A DNA stretch of 64,000 bases from G963662905 sp965230045 (GTDB lineage: Bacteria > Bacteroidota > Bacteroidia > Bacteroidales > WRLA01): positions 3,658,001 through 3,722,000 of the forward strand of contig OZ245940.1 of NCBI GenBank assembly GCA_965230045.1. The letters run 5' to 3'. The translations under genes and the position numbers were made by a program. Below the pieces are notes generated by a model. That model searched no databases. It was not told the origin of the DNA and worked only from the letters and a program-made list of their open reading frames with translations. Below are positions 24,978-33,724 of the stretch, one piece after another; positions within the stretch are counted from its first letter, which is position 1; every line of letters begins with the position of its first letter.

Positions 24978-25264
24978 ATAACCCAACAACATTTGATGAA
25001 CATCTGGATCAAAGATATGGCAAACCTGGAACTGAAAAAAGAACTGAGTTTGAAATCAAAGCAAAAGCATTTGCTATTGGTGAAATCCTCAGGGAAGCCC
25101 GCAAGGAGGCCCGGATGACACAGGAGGAGCTTGCCAAAAAAACGGGAACTAGAAAAAGCTTTATATCCCGGATTGAGAATGGTCACAGCGACATACAATT
25201 GTCCACTTTATACAGACTGGTTGAGATTGGATTTGGAAAAAGATTAAACCTGACCATTGGTTAA
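24974..25264 (+). CDS. XRE-family helix-turn-helix antitoxin
   Basis: A 96-residue HigA-like antitoxin. A short N-terminal part (MNNPTTFDEHLDQRYGKPGT) is followed by an XRE helix-turn-helix (GEILREARKEARMTQEELAKKTGTRKSFISRIENG). It overlaps the restored toxin stop by ATGA, the usual toxin-first order of HigBA. It is intact although its toxin is broken. It may persist as an orphan regulator or by recent loss of the toxin. The antitoxin probably represses its own promoter. Confidence 0.85.
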   Translation: MNNPTTFDEHLDQRYGKPGTEKRTEFEIKAKAFAIGEILREARKEARMTQEELAKKTGTRKSFISRIENGHSDIQLSTLYRLVEIGFGKRLNLTIG

Positions 25265-25408
25265 ATAATTCTCCCAAAAAACATCTCAGACATTAAATAT
25301 TTATCAAAAGATGAACAAAACACCATCAATGCCAAATCTTTAGTTGATGATTTCTTTGCCGACCAAAAGATTTAGAATAATTTAGCCCAAACCAAAAACC
25401 GGAACGAT

Positions 25409-27361
25409 ATGAAAATTTCTTCCTTACTTTTCTGTTGCTTTATTTTGTTTGTAAGCACCTCTTTATCAGCTCAGGAGTATTCATTTCAAAGTCCTGACGA
25501 GAAACTGTCATTAGACATCAATTGCGCTGAGCAAATCCATTTTACGCTCTCTTTTGAAGGCCAGGAGCTAATCAGGGATGCCCATATTGCAATGGAAACC
25601 AATCTGTTTCAAACCAATAAAAACAGAAAGAAACCCAAAGTAGGCCAGAGCAGCGTCCAGGATGAAATCACGCCGCTGATCGCTGAAAAAGCATCAAAAA
25701 TACGGAACTATTACAATCAGATGACGTTGAAATTCAAAGGCTTTAACCTTCAGTTCCGCTTATACAACAATGGTTTCGCCTATCGTTTTATCGGGAACAA
25801 AAAAGGTGATCTCATCGTGAAAAATGAATTTGCACGTTATCAGATCAATGAACAATTTGAGGTTTATTATCCCGAAGACAAAAGTTTCATCAGCCATTAT
25901 GAGCGCTACTACCCCAAAATGAAGCTCGATAGTATCCGCAAAGAAAGCTTTTGTGTGTTGCCCGTACTTTTTGAAAAGGATGATGTAAAAATGGCCATTA
26001 CCGAAACCGATGTTTTGGATTACCCGAATATGTTCCTGAAATTCAATGAAAACGAAGAATTTGATGCCATTTTCCCTCCTGCCGTAAAGGAAGCCACAAA
26101 TAAGCCCAATAGCGACCGTAACGAAAATGTGGTCAATGAAGATTATATTGCCAAAACTTCGGGCAAAAGGAATTTTCCCTGGCGCATTTTTATGGTTTCT
26201 GCCGATGCCGCCGGATTGCTCACAAACCAAATGCCCTACCTGCTTGCCCCAAAACAGGATTTGGACAATGTCGGCTGGATTGAACCCGGAAAAGTAGCCT
26301 GGGACTGGTGGAATGCAAATAATATTTACGGAGTGGATTTCAAAAGCGGCATCAACACCCAAACCTATAAATACTATATCGATTTCGCTGCCAAATTCGA
26401 TATCCCGTATGTAATTTTGGATGAAGGCTGGAGCAAAACCACTGATGTTCTGGCTGTTGTTCCTGAGATCGACATGGAAGAGCTCACGGCTTATGCCGAA
26501 GAAAAGAATGTCGGGCTGATTCTTTGGGTTTTATGGAAACCCCTGTTGGAACAAATCGACAAAGCACTGGAGCAGTATGAATTATGGAACATCAAAGGTA
26601 TAAAAGTAGATTTTATGCAGCGTGCGGATCAGCAAATGGTCAATATTTACGAAAAAATAGCCCGCAAAGCCGCTTTGCACCAATTAATTGTTGATTTCCA
26701 TGGAGCTTACAAGCCTTCCGGTTTACGTCGAAAATACCCGAACGTACTCACCTACGAAGGTGTAAAAGGTCTGGAAAATGTAAAATGGTCGAAAGACATG
26801 ACACCAACGCACAATACCACACTGCCGTTTACACGTATGCTGGCCGGCCCAATGGATTATACGCCCGGCGCCATGCGCAATGCACAGCCGGAAAATTTTG
26901 CCATCAACTGGACGCGCCCCATGAGCATGGGCACACGCGCACATCAGGCTGCGATGTATGTAATTTATGAAAGCCCGCTGCAAATGCTTTGCGATAATCC
27001 CAGCAATTACCTGAAAGAACCCGATTATACCCGTTTCATCGCAGATATTCCGGTTTGCTGGGACGAAACATTTGTCCCGGCGGCAAAAATCGGTAAATAT
27101 ATTGTGATGGCGCGCAAAAAAGACAATAAATATTACCTAGGTGCATTAAATAATGAAGACGCACGAAGCCTGAGCATTCCATGTCATTTTCTGGATGATG
27201 GTGTTTATAAGGTCCACATCCTGAAAGACGGCATCAATGCAGAAAAAATGGCCGAAGATTATCGCTTTGAAATGAAAAACAAAATCAGAAAAGGCGATAC
27301 GCTTACCATAAAACTGGCTCCCGGAGGCGGTTATGTTGCGGTTTTTAGCAAAATTCTGTAA
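25409..27361 (+). CDS. Glycoside hydrolase family 97 protein
   Basis: A 650-residue exported GH97 enzyme. The signal peptide ends LSAQ (about residue 21). An N-terminal super-sandwich domain (about 25-280) precedes the TIM barrel (WDWWNANNIYG, VILDEGWSK, GIKVDFMQRADQQMVNIY). GH97 contains retaining alpha-galactosidases with an Asp nucleophile in the VDFM motif and inverting alpha-glucosidases such as SusB that use Glu; the VDFM Asp here favours a retaining galactosidase-type enzyme (inference). The C-terminal beta domain runs to VAVFSKIL. It is 12 bases before a second large glycosidase-like gene. No susCD pair is nearby. Confidence 0.85.
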   Translation: MKISSLLFCCFILFVSTSLSAQEYSFQSPDEKLSLDINCAEQIHFTLSFEGQELIRDAHIAMETNLFQTNKNRKKPKVGQSSVQDEITPLIAEKASKIRNYYNQMTLKFKGFNLQFRLYNNGFAYRFIGNKKGDLIVKNEFARYQINEQFEVYYPEDKSFISHYERYYPKMKLDSIRKESFCVLPVLFEKDDVKMAITETDVLDYPNMFLKFNENEEFDAIFPPAVKEATNKPNSDRNENVVNEDYIAKTSGKRNFPWRIFMVSADAAGLLTNQMPYLLAPKQDLDNVGWIEPGKVAWDWWNANNIYGVDFKSGINTQTYKYYIDFAAKFDIPYVILDEGWSKTTDVLAVVPEIDMEELTAYAEEKNVGLILWVLWKPLLEQIDKALEQYELWNIKGIKVDFMQRADQQMVNIYEKIARKAALHQLIVDFHGAYKPSGLRRKYPNVLTYEGVKGLENVKWSKDMTPTHNTTLPFTRMLAGPMDYTPGAMRNAQPENFAINWTRPMSMGTRAHQAAMYVIYESPLQMLCDNPSNYLKEPDYTRFIADIPVCWDETFVPAAKIGKYIVMARKKDNKYYLGALNNEDARSLSIPCHFLDDGVYKVHILKDGINAEKMAEDYRFEMKNKIRKGDTLTIKLAPGGGYVAVFSKIL

Positions 27362-27373
27362 ATCCATATAATT

Positions 27374-30055
27374 ATGATAAAATCACATTTTTTTACTGTT
27401 TTCGCATCGCTGATGATGCTGATCAACCTGCAAAGCACAGCTCAGGAAACTTTTGGTTTCTTGGCCACAGCGCGCCAGAATTATTATACTACCGAACCTC
27501 AGGCGCAGATTATCCTGAGCACACCGGAAAAATTCATTGATGACGACATCATGATTGATCTGGTGTATGGCAAGGACAACATCCTTTTTCATGCCCGCAT
27601 CCGCTCCGACCGGCCGGTTTTGGTGCCCATCAATATCGATAATTTCCCTCAGGGCGATAACATCATTACCACATCCTTTTATGTAAATGAAAAATGGCTG
27701 ACTTCCTTCAAAGTAAACATCCGCATATTGCCCCACCAGCGCAATGCCGTTAAAATTGATCGCCTCAACGGAAACCTGATTTGCGAAGGGCTGCCCTTTT
27801 TACCTATGGGATTTTATACGTACAGCCCGGTGCAGCAAGGGCTTCCTGAAGCTGAAAAAGCCCATGGTTTTAATATGATATCGCCTTATAATATGCTCAC
27901 GCGATACAGCCTTGATGAGCGCAAAGCCTTTATGGATCGCATGGCAGATATTGGCATGAAAGTCAATTATAATCTTTTATGGCTTACCGGAGAAGGTGGT
28001 GTTGGTCAAAAAGGGCGCAAACAATTAAACGAAGAGGAAAAACGCAGTTTACTGATCCGCGAAATTGAAACTTTTAAAGATCATCCGGCGCTTCTGAGCT
28101 GGTATATTTCTGATGAACCTGTTGGACAAGGTGTTTCGGCAGAATATCTTGAAAAACAATACAATCTGATCAAATCGGTTGATCCCTATCATCCGGTGAG
28201 CATTGTTTTTATGGCTCCACATGCAGCATCACAATACCGTGATGCCATGGATATTGTCATGACCGACCCCTACCCGATTCCTGCCAATGACCCTGTTCAG
28301 GTGGCCGAAATCACGAAAAACCTGCAGGAAGAATTCCATTTTGAAAAAGCCATTTGGCTTGTACCTCAGGCATTTGGCGGCAATGAATACTGGAAACGGG
28401 AACCTTCTCCTAAAGAAATCCGCCTGATGAGCTGGTACGGTTTGATGAACGGCGCCCGCGGACTGCAATATTTTATCCGATCGGCACATGCGGCATTTCC
28501 AAAATCAGCTCAGGGCTGGAATGCTGCTTCACAAAGCGTAACGGAAGCACAGGCTCTTTTGCCCTTCCTGATTAGTGAAGAACTCAATCCCCATGCAGAA
28601 AACCTTCCCAAAAGCATACGCAACAAAGTTTGGAAAAAAGGAAACGAACTCCTGATCGTTTGCGCCAATACCAAAAACCAACCGGAAGATTTGAAACTTA
28701 AGGTACAAGACCTTCACTATAGCGGTCCTGTGGAAGTTTTTGGTGAACAACGCAAAGTCATGATGCAAAAGGGAGAGCTCAGGGACAAAATCGGTGCCTA
28801 TGGCGTACAGATATACATCATCCGCCTGACAGAGCTGAATCCTCCGGCAGTGGTTGGTGAAATGATACGCAACGGCAGTTTTGAGGACAACAATCAGCCC
28901 GGCGTTCCGGAAGGATGTTATGTTTTGGCCGGTAGTGATTTAGGCTCAAATTACAGCATCGACACACGACGCGCCTCTGATGGAAAACAGAGCCTGATGC
29001 TCACCACAGCCACAGAAGGCAAAGGCGTGCGCATCAGCACCTTTCCTGTTGAATTTGAAAAAGGCCGCTCATATCAAATCCAACTAGACATATGCCTCGA
29101 CAGCCTGCAAAAACCATTGCCCAAAAAACGGAATTTCTGGCAACGGCTTTTTGGCTCCAAACCCGATACCAATATGTATATACTGCTGGGCACTACATCA
29201 TCTGATTTACAGAAAATCCCTATAAAAAGCGGATGGAGCACCTATTCAATGAGCACTTTCATTCCTGAGAATGCAAGTTCCAGCCGCAAGAATATCGTCT
29301 TCGAGCTTTTCAGCAAAGGAAGCATTTGGGTGGACAATCTCCGCATTGAAGATGGTATTTTGATTGACAGCCGATTGGATGGCAATAAGCTCATTATGGA
29401 AATCAAAAACATCCCGGAAGGAGAAGAAATCAAATACACTCTGGATGGAAGCGATCCGGCGCAAAACGGAAAGCTTTATACAGAAGCTGTGCTGCTGGCA
29501 CAAAGTGGCACCATTAAGGCAGTAAGCCTGAAAGACAATAAAATAACAGGGCGTGCCAGCCACAAAGTTTCTGTGCATAAAGCCCTTGGTAACCCGATAC
29601 ATTATCTAACGCCATATTCAAGGAAATACAATGGCGGCGGGAAACTGGCTTTGGTGGATGGCCAAACCGGCAGTGCAGATTTTAAAGATCCGGCATGGCA
29701 AGGATTTATGGGAAGCCAAATCACTTTTACCATTGATTGTGAAGATATTGACACAATATCCAACATACAAATGGGCTTTTTGAAGAATCAGCTTTCGTGG
29801 ATTTTCCTGCCAAAACAGATTATTATTGAAGGCTCAAAAAACGGAGATGATTTTGAAGAAATATGGAAAAGCGAGGAATCCAATCCCGAACAGAATTCCC
29901 GTAAAATGAAGAAAAGCTGGTCGCATAAACTGCAACAGCCCGAGCACTTCAAAAAGCTGAAAATAATTGTAAAAACCATTGGCAATTGCCCGGACTGGCA
30001 CAGTGGCAAAGGCAAAGCGGCCTGGTTGTTTATGGATGAGGTTGTGGCGGAATAG
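27374..30055 (+). CDS. Large secreted glycoside hydrolase-like protein
   Basis: An 893-residue exported protein with signal peptide ending STAQ. After a beta domain (about 25-130), a TIM barrel runs from NGNLICEGLPFLPMGFYTYS to about 400, with the motif SWYISDEPVGQG near residue 243 carrying a likely acid/base Glu, as in GH2/GH5/GH42 clan-A proteins. Then follow a carbohydrate-binding-like jelly roll (NGSFEDNNQPGVPEG on), a chitobiase/beta-hexosaminidase C-terminal type domain (IKYTLDGSDPAQNGKLYTEAV) and an F5/8-type C domain (to the end). I do not recognise the exact family. It forms a two-gene unit with GH97. Its stop lies within a few bases of the first family E repeat. Confidence 0.7.
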   Translation: MIKSHFFTVFASLMMLINLQSTAQETFGFLATARQNYYTTEPQAQIILSTPEKFIDDDIMIDLVYGKDNILFHARIRSDRPVLVPINIDNFPQGDNIITTSFYVNEKWLTSFKVNIRILPHQRNAVKIDRLNGNLICEGLPFLPMGFYTYSPVQQGLPEAEKAHGFNMISPYNMLTRYSLDERKAFMDRMADIGMKVNYNLLWLTGEGGVGQKGRKQLNEEEKRSLLIREIETFKDHPALLSWYISDEPVGQGVSAEYLEKQYNLIKSVDPYHPVSIVFMAPHAASQYRDAMDIVMTDPYPIPANDPVQVAEITKNLQEEFHFEKAIWLVPQAFGGNEYWKREPSPKEIRLMSWYGLMNGARGLQYFIRSAHAAFPKSAQGWNAASQSVTEAQALLPFLISEELNPHAENLPKSIRNKVWKKGNELLIVCANTKNQPEDLKLKVQDLHYSGPVEVFGEQRKVMMQKGELRDKIGAYGVQIYIIRLTELNPPAVVGEMIRNGSFEDNNQPGVPEGCYVLAGSDLGSNYSIDTRRASDGKQSLMLTTATEGKGVRISTFPVEFEKGRSYQIQLDICLDSLQKPLPKKRNFWQRLFGSKPDTNMYILLGTTSSDLQKIPIKSGWSTYSMSTFIPENASSSRKNIVFELFSKGSIWVDNLRIEDGILIDSRLDGNKLIMEIKNIPEGEEIKYTLDGSDPAQNGKLYTEAVLLAQSGTIKAVSLKDNKITGRASHKVSVHKALGNPIHYLTPYSRKYNGGGKLALVDGQTGSADFKDPAWQGFMGSQITFTIDCEDIDTISNIQMGFLKNQLSWIFLPKQIIIEGSKNGDDFEEIWKSEESNPEQNSRKMKKSWSHKLQQPEHFKKLKIIVKTIGNCPDWHSGKGKAAWLFMDEVVAE

Positions 30056-30370
30056 CGGCCTCTCGACTCCGCTTACTTCGGCTACGCTCAGCACATCGCG
30101 AGGACCTTGGATGTTGGTTTTAATATCGGCCTCTCGACTCCGCTTACTTCGGCTACGCTCAGCACATCGCGAGGACCTTGGATGTTGGTTTTAATATCGG
30201 CCTCTCGACTCCGCTCGAGGACCTTAAATGTTGCAATTAACTGCATTACATGACTCCGCTCGAGGACCTTAGATTTTGGTTTTAACTACAATTAAAGGCC
30301 CCTAAGTGGAGCCGAAGGGCCGTTTCCCTTACTCAATCAAAGTTCCCTGAGCGGAGTCGAAGGGCCGGTT
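30056..30370. repeat. Family E repeat cluster 1, with 71-bp tandem repeats
   Basis: Units beginning CGGCCTCTCGACTCCGCT start at 30056, 30127 and 30198, so the period is 71 bp; the third is shortened. Short palindromic cores follow at about 30296-30320 and 30343-30367 (type GGTCCCTGAGCGGAGCC with its partner arm AAGGGCC). The cluster contains no gene except the 3' end of the GIY-YIG ORF, which runs into it. Confidence 0.75.
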
Positions 30371-30664
30371 CTTAAAATGCGTCTCGTTCATACACTGCGC
30401 CAGTTTATGCAATTCTTCAGGCATATTATTGATGAGCGCTTCTTTTTTCTTTCTGCTCCAGCGTTTCACCTGATGCTCCCGCTCGAACGCATGATCAATA
30501 CGATCAAACTCCTCGAAATACACCAGCCCTACAGGTGGATACTTTTTTGTATAATTTGCACCTTCGCCCTTTTTATGTTGCTCCAATCGTTCTTCCAACT
30601 CTTTGGTACTGCCCGTATAATACGCATCATTAGAGCATTTCAGCATGTACATATGGCATTTCAT
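30329..30664 (-). CDS. GIY-YIG nuclease-family protein with repeat-encoded tail
   Basis: A 111-residue UvrC/YhbQ-type GIY-YIG domain protein. The catalytic pattern is HMYMLKCSNDAYYTGST (Tyr pair at the start), followed by ERLEQHKKGEGANYTKK and VYFEEF with Glu. These single-domain proteins are small nucleases of mostly unknown function. Residues from about 98 on (RPFDSAQGTLIE) are encoded by a family E palindrome and are not part of the normal domain. The gene sits between two family E clusters in a 320-bp gap, which is unusual enough to suggest a link between nuclease and repeats. Confidence 0.8.
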   Translation of the reverse strand: MKCHMYMLKCSNDAYYTGSTKELEERLEQHKKGEGANYTKKYPPVGLVYFEEFDRIDHAFEREHQVKRWSRKKKEALINNMPEELHKLAQCMNETHFKNRPFDSAQGTLIE

Positions 30665-30692
30665 AATGGTGGTTTTTTTTTGTTTTTAACAT

Positions 30693-30930
30693 CGGCCTCT
30701 CGACTCCGCTTACTTCGGCTACGCTCAGCACATCGCGAGGACCTTAGATGTTGCAATTAACTGCATTACATGACTCCGCTCGAGGACCTTAGATTTAGGT
30801 TTAAACACAATTAAAGGTCCCTGAGCGGAGCCGAAGGGCCGTCTTAACTACTCAATTAAAGGTCCCTGAGCGGAGCCGAAGGGCCGACTTAATCACTCAC
30901 TCTGAGGTCCCTGAGCGGAGCCGAAGGGCC
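30693..30930. repeat. Family E repeat cluster 2
   Basis: The same order of units as cluster 1: the long unit (CTCGACTCCGCTTACTTCGG), the short TGACTCCGCTCGAGG unit, then palindromic cores at about 30816, 30861 and 30904. It begins 29 bases upstream of the GIY-YIG start and overlaps the 3' end of the next ORF. Confidence 0.75.
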
Positions 30931-32678
30931 GGGCTCTCAAACTCATCAGCAATATGATGAATATTTATATTGGTTAAGTTAGTTTGATAAATATTGTAAT
31001 GATATTTCTCGATTAACTCTCCCATTGACTTATCATCTTCTGTATATACTGATGCGTCTGCATCCATTATGCTTTGATAACCAACAGTAGTGTATCCTTG
31101 ACCTCGTTTAAACTCATGAACAAGGATTTTGTAATCATTGGCTGAAATTGTAGTAACTGCACTAATAGTAGGATGTAAAATGTTTTCATCATTTCTTGTA
31201 CTTAAAGGAGTATGGTAATTAGTTGGGTTATGATTTGTATTATTTGTTCCTTCCTTAATAAGAGTACCTCTATTTGCAGGGAGTTGGTCAACTAAAACAA
31301 AGGTTTGTGAATGGTTTTCATCATTTCTGTATTGTTGCATACATTGTTCATAAAACTCTTTTTCTGCGTTTGAAACTGTAGCATCATATTTATAATAAAT
31401 AGTATCATATAACGAACCGTATTCTGCCATTAAATTAATTTTATTTGCAGGGATGAAACCACCCTCAGAACTAGAAAGTTTCTCAGGGAGAATAACGTTG
31501 AAACCATCGTTAATGGTGTCACTAGCAGTCCAAGTATCCTCATGGTAAATGGGAGTGGAATATTTAACGTTTAAAATAGAATAACGACCATCAACATCAC
31601 CAGCACTAAAGACGAATTTATGTTCTTCACCCCAATTTATTTGAGCAGGCATGTCCTCAAAGACAAACTTACCATCAGAACCAGTAATCACCGTATATAA
31701 TTCACCAGTGTTTTTGTGAAGAAGTTGTGCCTTAGCACCAGCAAGAGGATTACCATTATTATCTAAGGCAAAACCAACAAGGTCTTGATGAGCAGGAAGA
31801 CCAGGAATTTTAGCAAGGTTGAAAAAATAAGGAGTGTTTTCACCAGCAACAATAGTTACTTCTGAAGTATCGTTATAATAACCCTCTTTACTACTAATAA
31901 CCTGATAAATTGCCCCTTCGGCTCCGCTCAGGGACCAATTATCGGCTTGACTCGACTCCGCTCTCCACAAGCCGCTCAGGGAGCTCAGATCAGTTCCATT
32001 TTTAAAAGAATTTTGCTGCGCATTAAAATGCTCATTTCCAGAAAGAAACGTACTCAAAGGCCACTGAGCGGCTCGTAGTGCGTTTAAGTCAGTACTGTTT
32101 TTGTATCTGTTTTTACTCATAGAAAGAAACATACTCAAAGGCCACTGAGCGGAGCCGAAGTGCCGTTTAAAAAACTTACCAGAAGTTTGAAAACCATTAT
32201 CGCCTTGAATACGAAAAACATATACACCTTCTGAAAAACCATTCACATCAATATGTTGTGTTTGAGGAGTGATTTCTTGAGCATGAACCAAACTACCATT
32301 CATAGAATACATTTCAAACATACCACGGTTAAAGGAAGATGCAGAAAGTTCGGGAACAGAAATTGTTGTGGTGTCAATAACAACAGGAAGTTTGAAATCA
32401 ATTATTCCAATTCCACTTGTTTCATAATTCCATATTTTATTTGGAACAATCATTTCCATGTCAAGTGCTTTTACTTCTAAGGTTGAGTTTGGAAGTTTAT
32501 TGCCTTCTTCATCTTCAATGATAAAGAAACCGGTTCCCCAAGTAGTGTCGGCGATAGGACTGGATTGTTGAGCAGTGGAAACGTTATAGGCAAAGAGGGC
32601 CAGCAGGGCAAAAATTGCGGTTTTCAGAGAATAAACCATAGAGGTTGACTGTTTTTGGGTGGTGTTTAAGTGTTTCAT
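30897..32678 (-). CDS. Secreted repeat-invaded protein with carboxypeptidase-regulatory-like domain
   Basis: About 593 residues from the ATG at 32678 (a second ATG at 32639 is equally possible); longer in-frame starts would be encoded by repeat DNA. A signal peptide ends STAQQ. Residues up to about 175 include a stretch like a T9SS sorting domain (VNGFSEGVYVFRIQGDNGFQTSGKFFKR). Next comes an insert read through family E palindromes and a tandem duplication (AQWPLSMFLSMSKN, AQWPLSTFLSGNEHF, SLSGAEGA), then a carboxypeptidase-regulatory-like domain (DLVGFALDNNGNPLAGAKAQLLHKNTGE), and a C-terminal region with HHIADEFE. The last residues (SPALRLRSGTSE) are again repeat-encoded, so the original 3' end may be lost. 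Function unknown. Confidence 0.6.
   Translation of the reverse strand: MKHLNTTQKQSTSMVYSLKTAIFALLALFAYNVSTAQQSSPIADTTWGTGFFIIEDEEGNKLPNSTLEVKALDMEMIVPNKIWNYETSGIGIIDFKLPVVIDTTTISVPELSASSFNRGMFEMYSMNGSLVHAQEITPQTQHIDVNGFSEGVYVFRIQGDNGFQTSGKFFKRHFGSAQWPLSMFLSMSKNRYKNSTDLNALRAAQWPLSTFLSGNEHFNAQQNSFKNGTDLSSLSGLWRAESSQADNWSLSGAEGAIYQVISSKEGYYNDTSEVTIVAGENTPYFFNLAKIPGLPAHQDLVGFALDNNGNPLAGAKAQLLHKNTGELYTVITGSDGKFVFEDMPAQINWGEEHKFVFSAGDVDGRYSILNVKYSTPIYHEDTWTASDTINDGFNVILPEKLSSSEGGFIPANKINLMAEYGSLYDTIYYKYDATVSNAEKEFYEQCMQQYRNDENHSQTFVLVDQLPANRGTLIKEGTNNTNHNPTNYHTPLSTRNDENILHPTISAVTTISANDYKILVHEFKRGQGYTTVGYQSIMDADASVYTEDDKSMGELIEKYHYNIYQTNLTNINIHHIADEFESPALRLRSGTSE
31912..32165. repeat. Family E palindromes inside a coding sequence
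   Basis: Three palindromic cores at about 31912-31935, 32059-32082 and 32140-32165 lie in frame in the gene. The stretch AGAAAGAAACxTACTCAAAGG plus the core occurs twice with an 81-bp offset (near 32041 and 32122), so duplication followed insertion. Confidence 0.7.
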
Positions 32679-32739
32679 ACCAAATATATTAGATGTCCAA
32701 ATAAAATATTGGTATAAAAATAGGGATTTTTTTTGGAAT

Positions 32740-32940
32740 ATCGGCCTCTCGGCTCCGCTTACTTCGGCTACACTCAGCACATCGCGAGGATTTTGGATTG
32801 TGGGTTTAACATCGGCCTCTCGACTCCGCTCGAGGACCTTAGATTGTGGTTTTAGCGACAATTAAAGGTCCCTGAGCGGAGCCGAAGGGCCGTTTCCCTT
32901 ACTCAATCAAAGGTCCCTGAGCGGAGTCGAAGGGCCGTCT
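32740..32940. repeat. Family E repeat cluster 3
   Basis: Same unit order as clusters 1 and 2: long unit near 32745, CTCGACTCCGCTCGAGG near 32818, cores near 32868 and 32911. The three clusters are in the same orientation, separating the GIY-YIG gene and the repeat-invaded gene like direct-repeat bounded cassettes. Confidence 0.75.
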
Positions 32941-32958
32941 TAACTACTAAATCCAAAC

Positions 32959-33714
32959 CTATTTCTTATTCCGGACAAACACCAGCTTGATGTTGGAATT
33001 TCCTGCAGCGCGCATATCAATCTCCACATCGCGTTTCATATGGCGGATCATGGGCGTAAGTTTGGCAAAACCAAAGTTACGTGGATCAAATTCAGGCCGT
33101 TTCTTGATAATGGCATTGCCCACATCTCCGAGAAAAGCCCAGCCATCCTCATCGGCAAGGTCGTTGACGGTAGAGCGGATCAGGCGGCGCGTTGCAGAGT
33201 TGATTTGCACACGTTTCTTTTTGGGTTCTTTGCTTTTTTCACTGCCTTCAGTATCTGCTTCGTCCTCTTCGGGAGCCAAAATTTCGATAAAGATAAATTT
33301 ATCACAGGCCACAATAAAAGGCTCCGGGGTTTTCTTTTCGCCCATCCCGATTACATGCATGCCTGATTCGCGCAGACGGATTGCCAAACGGGTAAAATCA
33401 CTATCAGAGGAAACAATACAAAAAGCATTCACTTTACCCGAATAAAGGATATCCATCGCATCGATGATCATGGCCGAATCCGTGGAATTTTTACCTTGTG
33501 TATATCCGTATTGCTGAATAGGCGTAACCGCGTGTTTCAGCAAAAGGGGTTTCCAGCCATTGAGCCCGGGACGCGTCCAGTCGCCATAAATCCTTTTGGT
33601 GGTCGGCAAACCGTATTTGGTAATTTCTTCCATCATTTCTGCCAGGCGGCTGTAGGGCACATTGTCTGCGTCGATCAGGACGGCTATTCTCAGGTCTTCT
33701 TTTTGCTTTTCCAT
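32959..33714 (-). CDS. NYN-domain ribonuclease with LOTUS/OST-HTH domain
   Basis: A 251-residue protein. The N-terminal NYN (PIN-like) domain, about residues 8-150, has the acidic catalytic residues IDADN, STDSAMIIDAMD and IVSSDSDF, all intact. A Lys-rich linker (EKSKEPKKKRVQ) leads to a LOTUS/OST-HTH domain (about 175-245; LGDVGNAIIKKRPEFDPRNFGFAKL), which binds RNA. It is likely a cytosolic RNA-processing or RNA-degrading enzyme. It is followed by family E cluster 3 downstream and preceded by rdgB 10 bases upstream on the same strand. Confidence 0.85.
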   Translation of the reverse strand: MEKQKEDLRIAVLIDADNVPYSRLAEMMEEITKYGLPTTKRIYGDWTRPGLNGWKPLLLKHAVTPIQQYGYTQGKNSTDSAMIIDAMDILYSGKVNAFCIVSSDSDFTRLAIRLRESGMHVIGMGEKKTPEPFIVACDKFIFIEILAPEEDEADTEGSEKSKEPKKKRVQINSATRRLIRSTVNDLADEDGWAFLGDVGNAIIKKRPEFDPRNFGFAKLTPMIRHMKRDVEIDMRAAGNSNIKLVFVRNKK

Positions 33715-33724
33715 ATTTCGGGCC

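Larger units (their letters stand above)
24221..25362 (+). repeat. 19-bp direct repeats flanking the toxin-antitoxin module
   Basis: TTGATGATTTCTTTGCCGA occurs at 24221-24239, inside the thioesterase 3' end, and again at 25344-25362, followed by similar A-rich sequence and GATTT. The stretch between holds the whole toxin-antitoxin pair. The range given spans both copies. Confidence 0.6.

Noticed and set aside
30056..30267. Regular repeats that might suggest a CRISPR array
   Set aside because: The 71-bp units are contiguous, with no variable spacers and no cas genes.
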